Source: an uncultured Clostridia bacterium (GTDB lineage: Bacteria; Bacillota; Clostridia; Christensenellales; UBA1242). Taken from it: a stretch of 64,000 bases of DNA. The notes beneath the pieces were generated by a model. The model did no database searches, was not told the origin of the DNA, and worked only from the letters and a program-made list of their open reading frames with translations. Below are positions 42,159-50,066 of this stretch, in pieces. The position numbers were made by a program, and so were the translations under genes. How positions within the stretch are numbered: the stretch's first letter is position 1; each line of letters starts with the position of its first letter. The stretch spans positions 1 to 64,000 of the forward strand of contig CAKVHW010000004.1 in the NCBI GenBank assembly GCA_934754495.1, given 5' to 3'.

Positions 42159-43201
42159 AAATTTTACTTGATTACACATTAGACGAACTTAAAGGAATTA
42201 TGCTTAGTTTGGGCGAACAAAAATTTCGTGCCGAACAACTTTTTAACGCTTTGCAGTCTGGCAAAGATTATGGTGACAAACTTAACTTGCCAAAAAGTTT
42301 ACTGGAAAAATTACAACAAAATGGTTTTGTTATGCAACCAGTTAAAATCACTAAAAAGCAAGTAAGTAAAGATAAAAACACAAAGTTTCTTTACACCTTA
42401 CCAGACGGAAACCTTGTTGAAGGAATGCTTATGCAATATAAGTTTGGCAACACATTATGTGTAAGTACACAAGTTGGCTGTAAGATGAACTGTGCTTTTT
42501 GTGCTAGTTCGCTAAATGGATTTGTTAGAAACCTTACAGCAGGCGAGATTTTAGGGCAAATTACGGCAGTTAATGCAAGTCTTGGTGGAAACTTAAAAGA
42601 CCGCCAAATTACAAATGTTGTGCTTATGGGCTGTGGCGAACCACTTGACAACTTTGATAATGTTACTAAGTTTTTAAAGCTTGTAACTTGCGAAGAGGGG
42701 CTTAATATTAGTGTTAGAAATATTTCTGTTTCTACATGTGGTATTCCACGTAAAATTGAAGAATTAGCCGACCTAGGTTATGCTGTCACACTTTGTATTT
42801 CACTTCATGCACCAAATGACGAAATTCGCCAGCAAATTATGCCTATCGCTAAAAGATATAGCATTCACGAAGTTTTGGAAGCAGCAAAGTATTATCATAC
42901 AATTACTAATCGCCGTTTTATTATTGAATACACTCTTATTGATGGTGTTAATAATAAGGTTGCACATGCTAAAGAACTTGCTATGCTTTTAAAAGATCTT
43001 CCTTGCCATGTTAATTTAATTAGACTTAATGAAGTTAAGGAACGTGGACTAAAAGCACCAAGCCTTGATAGTTGTAATACATTTTTGACAACATTATATA
43101 AGTTTAAAATTAGTGCAACAATGCGTCGTACTATTGGTGAAGATATTGACGGTGCTTGCGGTCAACTTAGAAACAAAAATTTAAAAACGGATAAAAAGTA
43201 A
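42155..43201 (+). CDS. rlmN: 23S rRNA/tRNA C2-adenosine methyltransferase RlmN
   Basis: 348 residues. Radical SAM cluster motif CVSTQVGCKMNCAFCASSLN (CxxxCxxC), NVVLMGCGEPLDN, ISVSTCGIPRKIEELAD, CISLHAPNDEIRQ, and the C-terminal reactive Cys in IDGACGQLR. Methylates A2503 of 23S rRNA and A37 of some tRNAs. The stop and the rsgA ATG share a base (TAATG). In most Bacillota prpC-prkC come next; here they are missing. Confidence 0.95.
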   Translation: MKILLDYTLDELKGIMLSLGEQKFRAEQLFNALQSGKDYGDKLNLPKSLLEKLQQNGFVMQPVKITKKQVSKDKNTKFLYTLPDGNLVEGMLMQYKFGNTLCVSTQVGCKMNCAFCASSLNGFVRNLTAGEILGQITAVNASLGGNLKDRQITNVVLMGCGEPLDNFDNVTKFLKLVTCEEGLNISVRNISVSTCGIPRKIEELADLGYAVTLCISLHAPNDEIRQQIMPIAKRYSIHEVLEAAKYYHTITNRRFIIEYTLIDGVNNKVAHAKELAMLLKDLPCHVNLIRLNEVKERGLKAPSLDSCNTFLTTLYKFKISATMRRTIGEDIDGACGQLRNKNLKTDKK

Positions 43202-44070
43202 TGCAGGGTAGAGTACTAAAGGTTATGGGGGCTAATTACTTAGTGTATGAAAGTAAGCCCTACAACTGTATTTTAAGTGGGTTAATTAAGAAAAACAATA
43301 AACCACTTGTTGGCGATATTGTAGAATTTTCGGTTAATGATTACGATAAAGACAAAAATGTAATCACTAAAATTTTGCCACGAAAAAATCAATTAGTACG
43401 TCCGTACATTTCAAATCTTGACCAACTTTTTATTGTTTTGTCTAAATCACCAAAACCAGATTATTTGCTTATAGACAAACTTATTATTTATGCCAAAATA
43501 AACAACATAACTCCAATTATTGTTATTAATAAATCCGATATTTTGTCAGAGCAAGAAATTGCAGAAATTAAGGGACAATTTCCAACATATAAAATAATCG
43601 TTGTTTCGGCTGTTAATAATGATGTCACCGAATTAAAACAATTACTTGTAAATAAAATTTCAGCATTTGCAGGACAAAGTGCAGTAGGCAAAAGTAGCCT
43701 AATTAATGCTATAAGTCCTAATTTAAATCTTCAAACAAATGGTCTTAGTTCTAAAATAGAGCGTGGTCAGCACACAACTAGACACAATGAAATATATATA
43801 ATGGACAACAATATTTACATTGCCGATACTCCAGGCTTTAGTATGTTGTCACTTGACTTAAAACCAAGCGAGTTAAAAGACTATTATGATGACTTTAAAG
43901 TGTTTGAAGACAATTGTAGATATGTTGGTTGCGACCATATAAATTCTAAGGCAAAAGATTGTGGTGTAGTTAAAGCGGTGGAAGAAGGCAAAATTTGCTT
44001 GTCACGATTTGATAGATATTGTAAAATATATTCAGAATTGAAAGAAAAATGGGAGAGAAAATATGATTAA
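43201..44070 (+). CDS. rsgA: Ribosome small-subunit GTPase RsgA
   Basis: 289 residues. Circularly permuted GTPase: N-terminal OB fold, then G4 VINKSDIL before G1 GQSAVGKSSLINAI and G3 IADTPGFSML, and a C-terminal zinc module NCRYVGCDHINSKAKDCGV (C-x4-C-x-H-x6-C). Late 30S maturation factor. Overlaps rpe by 8 bases. Confidence 0.95.
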   Translation: MQGRVLKVMGANYLVYESKPYNCILSGLIKKNNKPLVGDIVEFSVNDYDKDKNVITKILPRKNQLVRPYISNLDQLFIVLSKSPKPDYLLIDKLIIYAKINNITPIIVINKSDILSEQEIAEIKGQFPTYKIIVVSAVNNDVTELKQLLVNKISAFAGQSAVGKSSLINAISPNLNLQTNGLSSKIERGQHTTRHNEIYIMDNNIYIADTPGFSMLSLDLKPSELKDYYDDFKVFEDNCRYVGCDHINSKAKDCGVVKAVEEGKICLSRFDRYCKIYSELKEKWERKYD

Positions 44071-44719
44071 ACTATCAGCTAGTTTTAATCCATGTTCAGA
44101 AGAAAAATCGGCAGAATATTGCCGTAATCTTCAAGATATGAAGGTTGATTATGTTCATTGCGATATAATGCGTGAAAACTTTGTTGGTCACGATGCTTTA
44201 AACCTTAACACTATTAAGGAAGTTTGGGATAATATTGTTGTTCCTCTTGATGTGCATATTATGGAAGCCGAACCCTTTTCGACACTAAAGAGTGTTGTTA
44301 AAATTAAGCCACATATCATAACAGTGCACTACGAAGCATTTAAGAATGATAAAGATTTAGTGAAAGCATTTGATATTATTAGAAAAAGCCATATGCTTGT
44401 AGGGCTTAGTATTAAACCTAACACTTTTATCAAAGATATTAAACATTTGCTTCCTTTGGTTGATGTTGTGCTTGTAATGGGGGTGGACCCAGGTAAAAGC
44501 GGTCAAAAAATGATTAGCAATACAATTCCTAAAATTAAGGAACTACGTGGCATTATCTACGAGTACGATTATCCTGTCAAAATTGAAGTTGACGGTGGTG
44601 TTAATGAAGATAATCTAAAAGCACTTGCCGATGCAGGTGTAGATATGGTTGTTATGGGGAGTTGCCTTTATAATAGTTCAAGCCGAGCAAAACTAATTGA
44701 AAAAGTTCATAAGTTATAA
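44063..44719 (+). CDS. rpe: Ribulose-phosphate 3-epimerase
   Basis: 218 residues; GGGAGAG precedes the ATG inside rsgA. TIM-barrel epimerase: LSASFNPC start, DYVHCDIM (usual HxDvMDG, here MREN), PLDVHIM, TVHYEA, GLSIKPNT, LVMGVDPGKSGQK and IEVDGGVNEDN. Metal-binding His/Asp positions are kept. It interconverts ribulose-5-P and xylulose-5-P in the pentose phosphate pathway. The altered MDG loop is a mild oddity. Last gene before a terminator. Confidence 0.9.
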   Translation: MIKLSASFNPCSEEKSAEYCRNLQDMKVDYVHCDIMRENFVGHDALNLNTIKEVWDNIVVPLDVHIMEAEPFSTLKSVVKIKPHIITVHYEAFKNDKDLVKAFDIIRKSHMLVGLSIKPNTFIKDIKHLLPLVDVVLVMGVDPGKSGQKMISNTIPKIKELRGIIYEYDYPVKIEVDGGVNEDNLKALADAGVDMVVMGSCLYNSSSRAKLIEKVHKL

Positions 44720-44753
44720 AAAAACATCTAGCACAATTCTGCTAGATTTTTTT
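44717..44753 (+). terminator. Terminator of the priA-rpe run
   Basis: ATCTAGCA / TGCTAGAT stem and T run. Confidence 0.88.
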
Positions 44754-44854
44754 ACAATTCAATTTGTTTTATAATGAGTTTTTTTTCATTGTTAAACATA
44801 CTAAAAAACAAAATAATAATAGTAATGGTAATTGTAGTAATAAGTGTGTTATAA

Positions 44855-44883
44855 TTGACAAAAAGGTAATTTTATGGTATTAT
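44855..44883 (+). promoter_or_regulatory. Promoter of the LRR gene
   Basis: TTGACA (44855-44860), 17 bases, TATTAT (44878-44883) preceded by TGG; an AT trinucleotide run follows. Confidence 0.7.
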
Positions 44884-44915
44884 TATAATAATAATAATTC
44901 ATGGAGGAAAAGAGA

Positions 44916-45881
44916 GTGAAAATAGAAAATTTTACAAAGAAATCATTACAAGATGCAATACAAGATGGCAAAGTTAAGATTACTGTTGCTGAAGGTGGAG
45001 ATGTGCTAGTTGAAGGTGCAGAAAGTGATATTGATGAGTATGGCATGATTTCAATTCCTGAAAATGTAGTTGCTATTGGTGTTGGAGCATATGAAAAATC
45101 TAAAGCATTAAAGGCTATTAATAGTATTAATGATACTTTCTTTATTGGTGTAGAGGCATTTTATGGTTGTAAAAATCTAGAAAGTGCATTTCTTATGTCT
45201 AAAGATACTGAAGGTAATGCTAAAAGAATTATTGGACAATATGCATTTGCAAATTGCACATCGTTAAAGAGATTATTTATTGATGATTCTTTTGTTGATT
45301 TGGAAGAAGGGGCATTTGAAAATTGCGAATCACTTGATAATGTTGTATTGCCAACTAACCTTGAAAGAATTGGTGATAGAGCATTTGCTGGTTGTAAACA
45401 CCTTCAAACCATCGAAATTCCAGATGGTGTAACTGAGATTGGAGAAGAAGCATTTAAGGGTTGTAAAGCATTACAAATGGCAGTAATTCCAGAACACTTG
45501 GTTGAAGAATGTAATGCGAAAAACGTTTTTAAAGACTGCCCAAGATTACAAATTGTTGTTAAACCTGAAAAAATGAAAGAAGATATGAAGGTTAAAACAC
45601 CTGTACCTGAAGAAAAACTTAACGAAAAGGTATTATATGCTATTAAGGCGAAAAATGATAAACAAAATTTAATTAATCACTTAAATGCTGAAACTAAACT
45701 TAAATCACGAAATGATGAACGTGAAAAACAAAATATGGATAGTTTAAAGGAAGCAGCAAGTAAATTACCTGAAAAAACTGATAAAGAAGCACTTGCATCT
45801 ATTATTAAGAATAATGACATTAAAGACATTCCAAACGAAATTATTAAAAAAGGCAAATACGACAACATTAGAACAAAATAG
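44916..45881 (+). CDS. Cytoplasmic BspA-type leucine-rich-repeat (LRR_5) protein
   Basis: 321 residues. GTG 44916 is chosen because a GGAGG (44903-44907) lies 8 bases before it; the ATG at 44901 contains that GGAGG. LRR_5 repeats are clear: IGVGAYEKSKALKAI, IGVEAFYGCKNLESA, IGQYAFANCTSLKRLFI, LEEGAFENCESLDNVVLP, IGDRAFAGCKHLQTIEIP, IGEEAFKGCKALQMAVIP. Most BspA-type proteins are exported, but no signal peptide or anchor is seen here. The C-terminal 110 residues are charged and helical. It occupies the site of thiN between rpe and spoVM. Confidence 0.75.
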   Translation: MKIENFTKKSLQDAIQDGKVKITVAEGGDVLVEGAESDIDEYGMISIPENVVAIGVGAYEKSKALKAINSINDTFFIGVEAFYGCKNLESAFLMSKDTEGNAKRIIGQYAFANCTSLKRLFIDDSFVDLEEGAFENCESLDNVVLPTNLERIGDRAFAGCKHLQTIEIPDGVTEIGEEAFKGCKALQMAVIPEHLVEECNAKNVFKDCPRLQIVVKPEKMKEDMKVKTPVPEEKLNEKVLYAIKAKNDKQNLINHLNAETKLKSRNDEREKQNMDSLKEAASKLPEKTDKEALASIIKNNDIKDIPNEIIKKGKYDNIRTK

Positions 45882-45956
45882 TTGGTAGTGTTTACGTACA
45901 GTCCATTTTAAATATTTTGTATGTAAATATAATAAAGATGTTAAAAATTTATTAAA

Positions 45957-45990
45957 TAAAAAACAGTGAAGTCAAAATCACTGTTTTTTT
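45957..45990 (+). terminator. Terminator of the LRR gene
   Basis: AAACAGTGA / TCACTGTTT stem with T run. Confidence 0.85.
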
Positions 45991-46116
45991 ATATTTATAT
46001 TTTATTAAGTATCTTATTCTCAATATCTAAAAATAAGAGAGTTAGTATTTATATTTGATGTTTAGACACTAATAACACCAATAAATCATATATATCAAAT
46101 AATAGGGAGAAAGTAT

Positions 46117-46197
46117 ATGAAAATAATTTGCATTAAGTGTCCATTTATTTTAAAACCGCTTTTAAAGTTGATATTTAGAAAGCAACTTTTAGAGTAG
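46117..46197 (+). CDS. spoVM: SpoVM-like spore coat localisation peptide (26 residues)
   Basis: A 26-codon frame with GGGAG (46104-46108) about 8 bases before the ATG. It begins MKIICIKCPFILKPLLK and keeps the Bacillus SpoVM signature positions Lys2, Ile6, Lys7, Pro9, Leu12 and a basic residue at 17, with an amphipathic helix after Pro9, and has exactly the same length as Bacillus SpoVM. Its position, downstream of rpe and immediately before a minus-strand rpmB followed by asp23-fakA, is the Bacillus spoVM position. SpoVM senses membrane curvature on the forespore and anchors SpoIVA. No clear sigma A promoter; CATATATAT at 46087 is a weak sigma E-like -10. Confidence 0.75.
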   Translation: MKIICIKCPFILKPLLKLIFRKQLLE

Positions 46198-46228
46198 TGT
46201 GGTTTTGGGAAATAAGGATACATAAAAA

Positions 46229-46266
46229 TAAAAAAATCCACTTCTAGTAAAGTGGATATTTTTTAT
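46229..46266. terminator. Bidirectional terminator between spoVM and rpmB
   Basis: AAAAATCCACTT / AAGTGGATATTTTT with A run on one side and T run on the other, serving both convergent genes. Confidence 0.8.
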
Positions 46267-46271
46267 ACTAA

Positions 46272-46460
46272 TTATTGGTTATCTTTTTTAAGAGTTTTCA
46301 AACACTTAGTGCAGATATATTTCTTAGTAGCCTTGCCGTCAATATCAACAGGTTTCTTTTGTAGATTTGCATCAAAAGTTCTGCCTGTAGCAATATGTGA
46401 GTGGCTAACTTTATTTCCTGCCACTTTTCCTTTTCCACAAATATAACATTCTTTTGCCAT
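46272..46460 (-). CDS. rpmB: Ribosomal protein L28 (zinc-binding form)
   Basis: 62 residues on the minus strand: AKECYICGKGKVAGNKVSHS, ATGRTFDANLQKK, and KKYICTKCLKTLKK. Two CxxC pairs (CYIC, CTKC) make this the zinc-ribbon (C+) L28 rather than the Cys-less paralogue. Essential 50S protein. It is the only ribosomal gene in the window on the minus strand, the same opposite orientation I recall for Bacillus rpmB between spoVM and yloU. Confidence 0.95.
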   Translation of the reverse strand: MAKECYICGKGKVAGNKVSHSHIATGRTFDANLQKKPVDIDGKATKKYICTKCLKTLKKDNQ

Positions 46461-46503
46461 TTTGTACCCCCAAAGTAATTCGTATAATTTTCATTTGCAA
46501 CTA

Positions 46504-46532
46504 AGTATATCAAACTTTATTGTAATTTGCAA
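46504..46532 (-). promoter_or_regulatory. Promoter of rpmB
   Basis: Minus strand: TTGCAA (46532-46527), 17 bases, TATACT (46509-46504) preceded by TGA. Confidence 0.75.
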
Positions 46533-46591
46533 GAAAAAAATCAAAAAATTTTTCTAAATACTATATTTCCTAACAACTTAATTAAAATCTC

Positions 46592-46620
46592 TTGCAAAAT
46601 TATGTGAATTATTGTAAAAT
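46592..46620 (+). promoter_or_regulatory. Promoter of asp23-fakA
   Basis: TTGCAA (46592-46597), 17 bases, TAAAAT (46615-46620); leader of about 95 bases containing a small hairpin AATATG/CATATT. Confidence 0.65.
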
Positions 46621-46720
46621 CTACAATGTAAGTTTAAGGCGAGAATATGTTTTTTCGCATATTAAATGAATATTAGGTAATAAATTACTTTATGAGTAGT
46701 GATTAAAGGAGGTCTTTTTT

Positions 46721-47062
46721 ATGGCAGTAAATACAATAAATGCCTATGGAAAAATTACTATTAGCAACGAAGCTATCGCATTGGTTGCTAGTCATATTGC
46801 ACGTGATTGTTATGGCATTGTTGATCTTGTTAGCCAAAAAGCATCAGACTTTTGGTCTAAGAAAAAAAGCAAAGTAAAAGGCGTTAATATAATCACTGTA
46901 AATAACAGAATTTATATCGATTTGTTTGTAATCATTAAATATGGTGTGTCTATTTCCACCGTTACTGAAAACTTAAAAAGTGCTATTAAATATGGCGTAG
47001 AAAAATTTACAGGTATGATTGCCGACTCAGTTAATATTAATGTTGTTGGGGTTAGAGTATAG
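46721..47062 (+). CDS. Asp23/Gls24 family envelope stress protein
   Basis: 113 residues with AAAGGAGG upstream. GKITISNEAIALVASHIARDCYG, GVNIITVNNRIYIDLFVIIK and YGVSISTVTENLKSAIKYGV match the Asp23/Gls24 (YloU) family; no membrane segment. Family members associate with the membrane through partners and respond to envelope stress, but the precise role is not settled. It precedes fakA by 30 bases, the conserved yloU-yloV pairing. Confidence 0.9.
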   Translation: MAVNTINAYGKITISNEAIALVASHIARDCYGIVDLVSQKASDFWSKKKSKVKGVNIITVNNRIYIDLFVIIKYGVSISTVTENLKSAIKYGVEKFTGMIADSVNINVVGVRV

Positions 47063-47092
47063 CCCTTAGAGTTTATAGGAGATTATTTTAAA

Positions 47093-48739
47093 ATGCTTAA
47101 ATCAATTAATACCACCACGTTTAGAAAAATGCTAAACGCAGGTGCTAAAGTTTTGGACGATAACAAAAAATTCGTTGACTCACTAAATGTATTTCCAGTT
47201 CCAGATGGTGATACTGGTACTAACATGAGTCTTACATTAAATACAGCCGTTAAGGAACTTAACGCTTGCTTAGAAACATCTTTTAGCCCAATTGCAGATA
47301 GTGTTGCAAGAGGTGCACTTCGTGGTGCAAGAGGAAACTCTGGTGTTATTCTTTCTCAAATTTTAAAAGGTATGTGCACAGTAATTGGCAAAACCGAAAA
47401 AGACATCACAACTAAAATCTTTGCAAAGGCTTTAGTTGAAGGTGCAGGAGTTGCTTATAAGGCTGTTACACAACCTAAAGAAGGCACAATTCTTACAGTT
47501 ATTCGTTCGCTTGGTGAATCTGCAACTCGTCATAGCAAAAAGTATGGCGACTTTGAACCTTTCTTTGAAGCAGTTTTGCAAGACGGTGAAGCAGTTCTTC
47601 AACAAACACCTGAAATGCTTCCAGTGCTTAAAAAAGCTGGGGTAGTAGATGCTGGTGGTCGTGGTTTGCTTGTAATCTTTGCTGGTATGCAACGTGTAAT
47701 TATGGGCGAAGAAGATATTGAAATTAATATGGAAGAAATTAATTCTACATTAATTGCCGATAACAACGACTTCTTTGTTAATTTGGACAACCTTGCAGAT
47801 ATTGAATTTGCATATTGTACTGAATTTATGGTTACCCATATGAAAAAGAAAACAACAGCAAGTGATATTGATAAACTTCGTGAAAACTTGCTTAACATTG
47901 GTGACTGTGTAGTTTGTATTGGTGACTTGGAACTTGTTAAGGTTCATGTCCACACAAACCAACCAAACCTTGCAATTGGCAATGCGCTAGAACTTGGTGA
48001 AATTATTAACATTAAAATTGAAAACATGTTGGAGCAAAACCGTGAAATGAAACGTCTTCGCACCCAACAAGAAAAAGACCTTAAAGACTTTGGTATGGTT
48101 GCAGTTGCTCCTGGTGACGGAATTGCAAATGTATTTAAAGACATTATGGTAGATAACATCATCGAAGGTGGTCAAACCATGAACCCTAGTGCCGATGATA
48201 TTGCAAAAGCAGTAGATAAAGTAAATGCTAAGAATGTGTTTGTAATGCCAAACAACAAAAACATCATTTTGGCTGCCGAACAAGCAAAAGCACTTACTAA
48301 GAAGTATATTCACGTTATTCCTACTAAAAATGTTCCACAAGGCTTGGCTTCAGCACTAGCATTTAACCCAGACGGAACACTAGAAGAAAACCTAGATGCT
48401 ATGCTTAATGCTAAGGATCAAGTTATGGCAGGTTCTGTTACATATGCTGTTCGTACTACAAATGTAGACGGATTTGACCTTGAAAAGGGTGATATTATTG
48501 GTCTTGACGACAAGGCAATCTTGGCTAAAGGTCAACTTGTAAAAGACACGACACTTCAATTAATTGAAAAAATTATCAATGATAATGTTACTAATATTAC
48601 ATTGTTCTATGGCAAAGAAATTCCTGAAGAAGAAGCAGAAATTTTAAGGGCTGAAGTAGAACAAAAATATCCTGCTTGCGATGTTACTTTAATCTATGGC
48701 GGACAACCTGTTTATTACTACATTATTAGTTTAGAATAA
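47093..48739 (+). CDS. fakA: Fatty acid kinase catalytic subunit FakA (DhaL domain)
   Basis: 548 residues. DhaL-type ATP-binding N-domain with SLNVFPVPDGDTGTNMSLTL (Asp triad), RGALRGARGNSGVILSQILK, GVVDAGGRGLLVI; then the FakA middle domain (EFAYCTEFMVTH, VHVHTNQPN) and C-terminal DegV-like domain (NNKNIILAAEQAK, LIYGGQPVYYYIISLE). With FakB it phosphorylates exogenous fatty acids for phospholipid synthesis. Follows the Asp23 gene. Confidence 0.93.
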   Translation: MLKSINTTTFRKMLNAGAKVLDDNKKFVDSLNVFPVPDGDTGTNMSLTLNTAVKELNACLETSFSPIADSVARGALRGARGNSGVILSQILKGMCTVIGKTEKDITTKIFAKALVEGAGVAYKAVTQPKEGTILTVIRSLGESATRHSKKYGDFEPFFEAVLQDGEAVLQQTPEMLPVLKKAGVVDAGGRGLLVIFAGMQRVIMGEEDIEINMEEINSTLIADNNDFFVNLDNLADIEFAYCTEFMVTHMKKKTTASDIDKLRENLLNIGDCVVCIGDLELVKVHVHTNQPNLAIGNALELGEIINIKIENMLEQNREMKRLRTQQEKDLKDFGMVAVAPGDGIANVFKDIMVDNIIEGGQTMNPSADDIAKAVDKVNAKNVFVMPNNKNIILAAEQAKALTKKYIHVIPTKNVPQGLASALAFNPDGTLEENLDAMLNAKDQVMAGSVTYAVRTTNVDGFDLEKGDIIGLDDKAILAKGQLVKDTTLQLIEKIINDNVTNITLFYGKEIPEEEAEILRAEVEQKYPACDVTLIYGGQPVYYYIISLE

Positions 48740-48762
48740 TCTTATATTGATATGATTATAAT

Positions 48763-48793
48763 AAAAAACGGCTTTAAATGGCCGTTTTTTTTG
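48763..48793 (+). terminator. Terminator of asp23-fakA
   Basis: AAAACGGC / GCCGTTTT stem followed by T run. Confidence 0.9.
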
Positions 48794-48956
48794 TTTACAT
48801 ATATTCCCAGCAATATTTCTACATTATTTGTCAAAATTCGTCAATACTATTAATAACAAAACAGATATTAAACTTTAAAAAAGATACATTCTATCATAAC
48901 TTTATGAAAAACTATCTTACAAAAATATGTGTTTTGTGTATATAGGAGGTGAAATA

Positions 48957-49064
48957 ATGGCAAGAAAAACTGAAAAAACAAGTAGAAAGCAAAAACGTAC
49001 TGAATGCGGAGCTGATAACGGCAGAAAGTGCAGAAAAACTTCTACAACTAAAGATTGTCACTAA
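48957..49064 (+). CDS. 35-residue basic Cys-containing protein, unknown
   Basis: ATG 48957 is preceded by a near-perfect Shine-Dalgarno AGGAGGTG (48944-48951) and the frame is followed by a strong terminator, so it has the layout of a real gene. Sequence features: MARKTEKTSRKQKRTECG start, 12 Lys/Arg, three Cys (17, 25, 34) and a final Cys-His. No hydrophobic segment, so not a leader peptide or membrane toxin. A small nucleic-acid- or metal-binding protein is possible. No family recognised. No clear promoter in 48794-48940. Confidence 0.6.
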   Translation: MARKTEKTSRKQKRTECGADNGRKCRKTSTTKDCH

Positions 49065-49102
49065 TAAGTAGTTTCAATTAGCCAAGATTTCATAAGTTTT
49101 TT

Positions 49103-49132
49103 AAAAGTAGGGTAAAAACCCTACTTTTTTTG
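49103..49132 (+). terminator. Terminator of the 35-residue gene
   Basis: AAAAGTAGGG / CCCTACTTTT perfect 10-bp stem, then T run. Confidence 0.9.
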
Positions 49133-49267
49133 TTGTAGTTTAATTTTAATAATGTAATAACATAAAATTTTTAGGTTAAAATAATGTGGAGTATATAAGT
49201 AGGGCAAAGGCATAATTTAAAGCAAAATAAAAAAAATTAAAAAATATAAAAAACTTTCAAAAAACTG

Positions 49268-49296
49268 TTGCAATTTTATAGAGTTTTTGGTATATT
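49268..49296 (+). promoter_or_regulatory. Promoter of the tRNA cluster
   Basis: TTGCAA (49268-49273), 17 bases, TATATT (49291-49296) preceded by TGG. Confidence 0.7.
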
Positions 49297-49330
49297 ATTA
49301 GTGCGTTTCAATATGGACGTGAAATTATGT

Positions 49331-49406
49331 GGGAGTTTAGCTCAGCTGGGAGAGCATCTGCCTTACAAGCAGGAGGTCATAGGTTCGAGCCCTATAACTC
49401 CCACCA
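49331..49406 (+). tRNA. tRNA-Val (anticodon TAC)
   Basis: Acceptor GGGAGTT / AACTCCC, D-arm TAGCTCAGCTGGGAGAGC, anticodon loop CTTACAA, T-arm GGTTCGAGCCC, encoded CCA. Confidence 0.95.
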
Positions 49407-49508
49407 TTATTTTTACCGATAGCATGTTGTATTGATTGTGGTTAGATACATTACATGCGTAACCTCTTTTCTCAATTTTCCTTTCACCACAGTTTTGAAT
49501 TTTTAGAT

Positions 49509-49540
49509 GTTGTTCTAAAGCAATTTATGCTTTAGGCAAC
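49509..49540 (+). other. Hairpin in the long tRNA spacer
   Basis: GTTG plus CTAAAGCA pair with TGCTTTAG plus CAAC (12 bp with a small bulge). No T run follows. It lies in the 178-base gap between tRNA-Val and tRNA-Gly, where no gene is seen. Confidence 0.45.
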
Positions 49541-49584
49541 AAAATAAAGATTCCATCATAAATAAATAATAAGTTTTAAGTATG

Positions 49585-49659
49585 CGGGAGTGGCTCAGTG
49601 GTAGAGCGTTGCCTTGCCAAGGCAAATGTCGCGAGTTCGAATCTCGTCTTCCGCTCCAT
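49585..49659 (+). tRNA. tRNA-Gly (anticodon GCC)
   Basis: Acceptor GCGGGAG / CTTCCGC (one G-T pair), anticodon loop CTTGCCAA within a GCC anticodon, T-arm GAGTTCGAATCTC, encoded CCA. Confidence 0.95.
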
Positions 49660-49707
49660 TTTTTTATCTACTGACCTTAACTTTACAGAAGATGAATATA
49701 TTTTGAT

Positions 49708-49781
49708 GGCACCATAGCCAAGTGGTAAGGCTCAGGTCTGCAAAACCTTCATCCCCAGTTCGAATCTGGGTGGTGCCTCCA
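49708..49781 (+). tRNA. tRNA-Cys (anticodon GCA)
   Basis: Acceptor GGCACC / GGTGCC, D-arm TAGCCAAGTGGTAAGGC, anticodon loop CTGCAAA, T-arm CAGTTCGAATCTG, encoded CCA. Confidence 0.95.
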
Positions 49782-49786
49782 AATTT

Positions 49787-49875
49787 GCCGAAGTGGCGGA
49801 ATAGGCAGACGCACAGGACTTAAAATCCTGCGAGGGTAACTCCTCATACCGGTTCGACCCCGGTCTTCGGCACCA
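49787..49875 (+). tRNA. tRNA-Leu (anticodon TAA)
   Basis: Class II tRNA: acceptor GCCGAAG / CTTCGGC, anticodon loop CTTAAAA (TAA), long variable arm GAGGGTAACTCCTC, T-arm GGTTCGACCCC, encoded CCA. Only 5 bases after tRNA-Cys. Confidence 0.95.
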
Positions 49876-49910
49876 AGAAAACTCTCTATTTTTAGAGAGT
49901 TTTTTTTGTT
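49876..49910 (+). terminator. Terminator of the tRNA cluster
   Basis: AAAACTCTCTA / TAGAGAGTTTT stem directly after the CCA of tRNA-Leu, then T run. Confidence 0.9.
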
Positions 49911-50008
49911 TTTAATACATATCATTTCAATGTGACCAAATTAACTATCTAATACAATATATTGGGTTTTTACTAAATTATCTCTTACCACATATTGTAA
50001 TTATATAA

Positions 50009-50037
50009 TTGCAATTTTACTTATATTGTGATATAAT
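50009..50037 (+). promoter_or_regulatory. Promoter of the 50067 gene
   Basis: TTGCAA (50009-50014), 17 bases, TATAAT (50032-50037) preceded by TGA. Confidence 0.75.
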
Positions 50038-50066
50038 ATTTATATAGGATAAATGGGAGAAAATTT

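Noticed and set aside
44881..44900. Short TAA/TTA repeat taken as a possible phase-variable tract
   Set aside because: Only about five imperfect units in an AT-rich leader, outside any coding frame; chance is enough to explain it.
46252..46446. A plus-strand 64-codon frame over the rpmB region
   Set aside because: It is the antisense of L28, which has clear family motifs, a promoter and a ribosome site on the minus strand.
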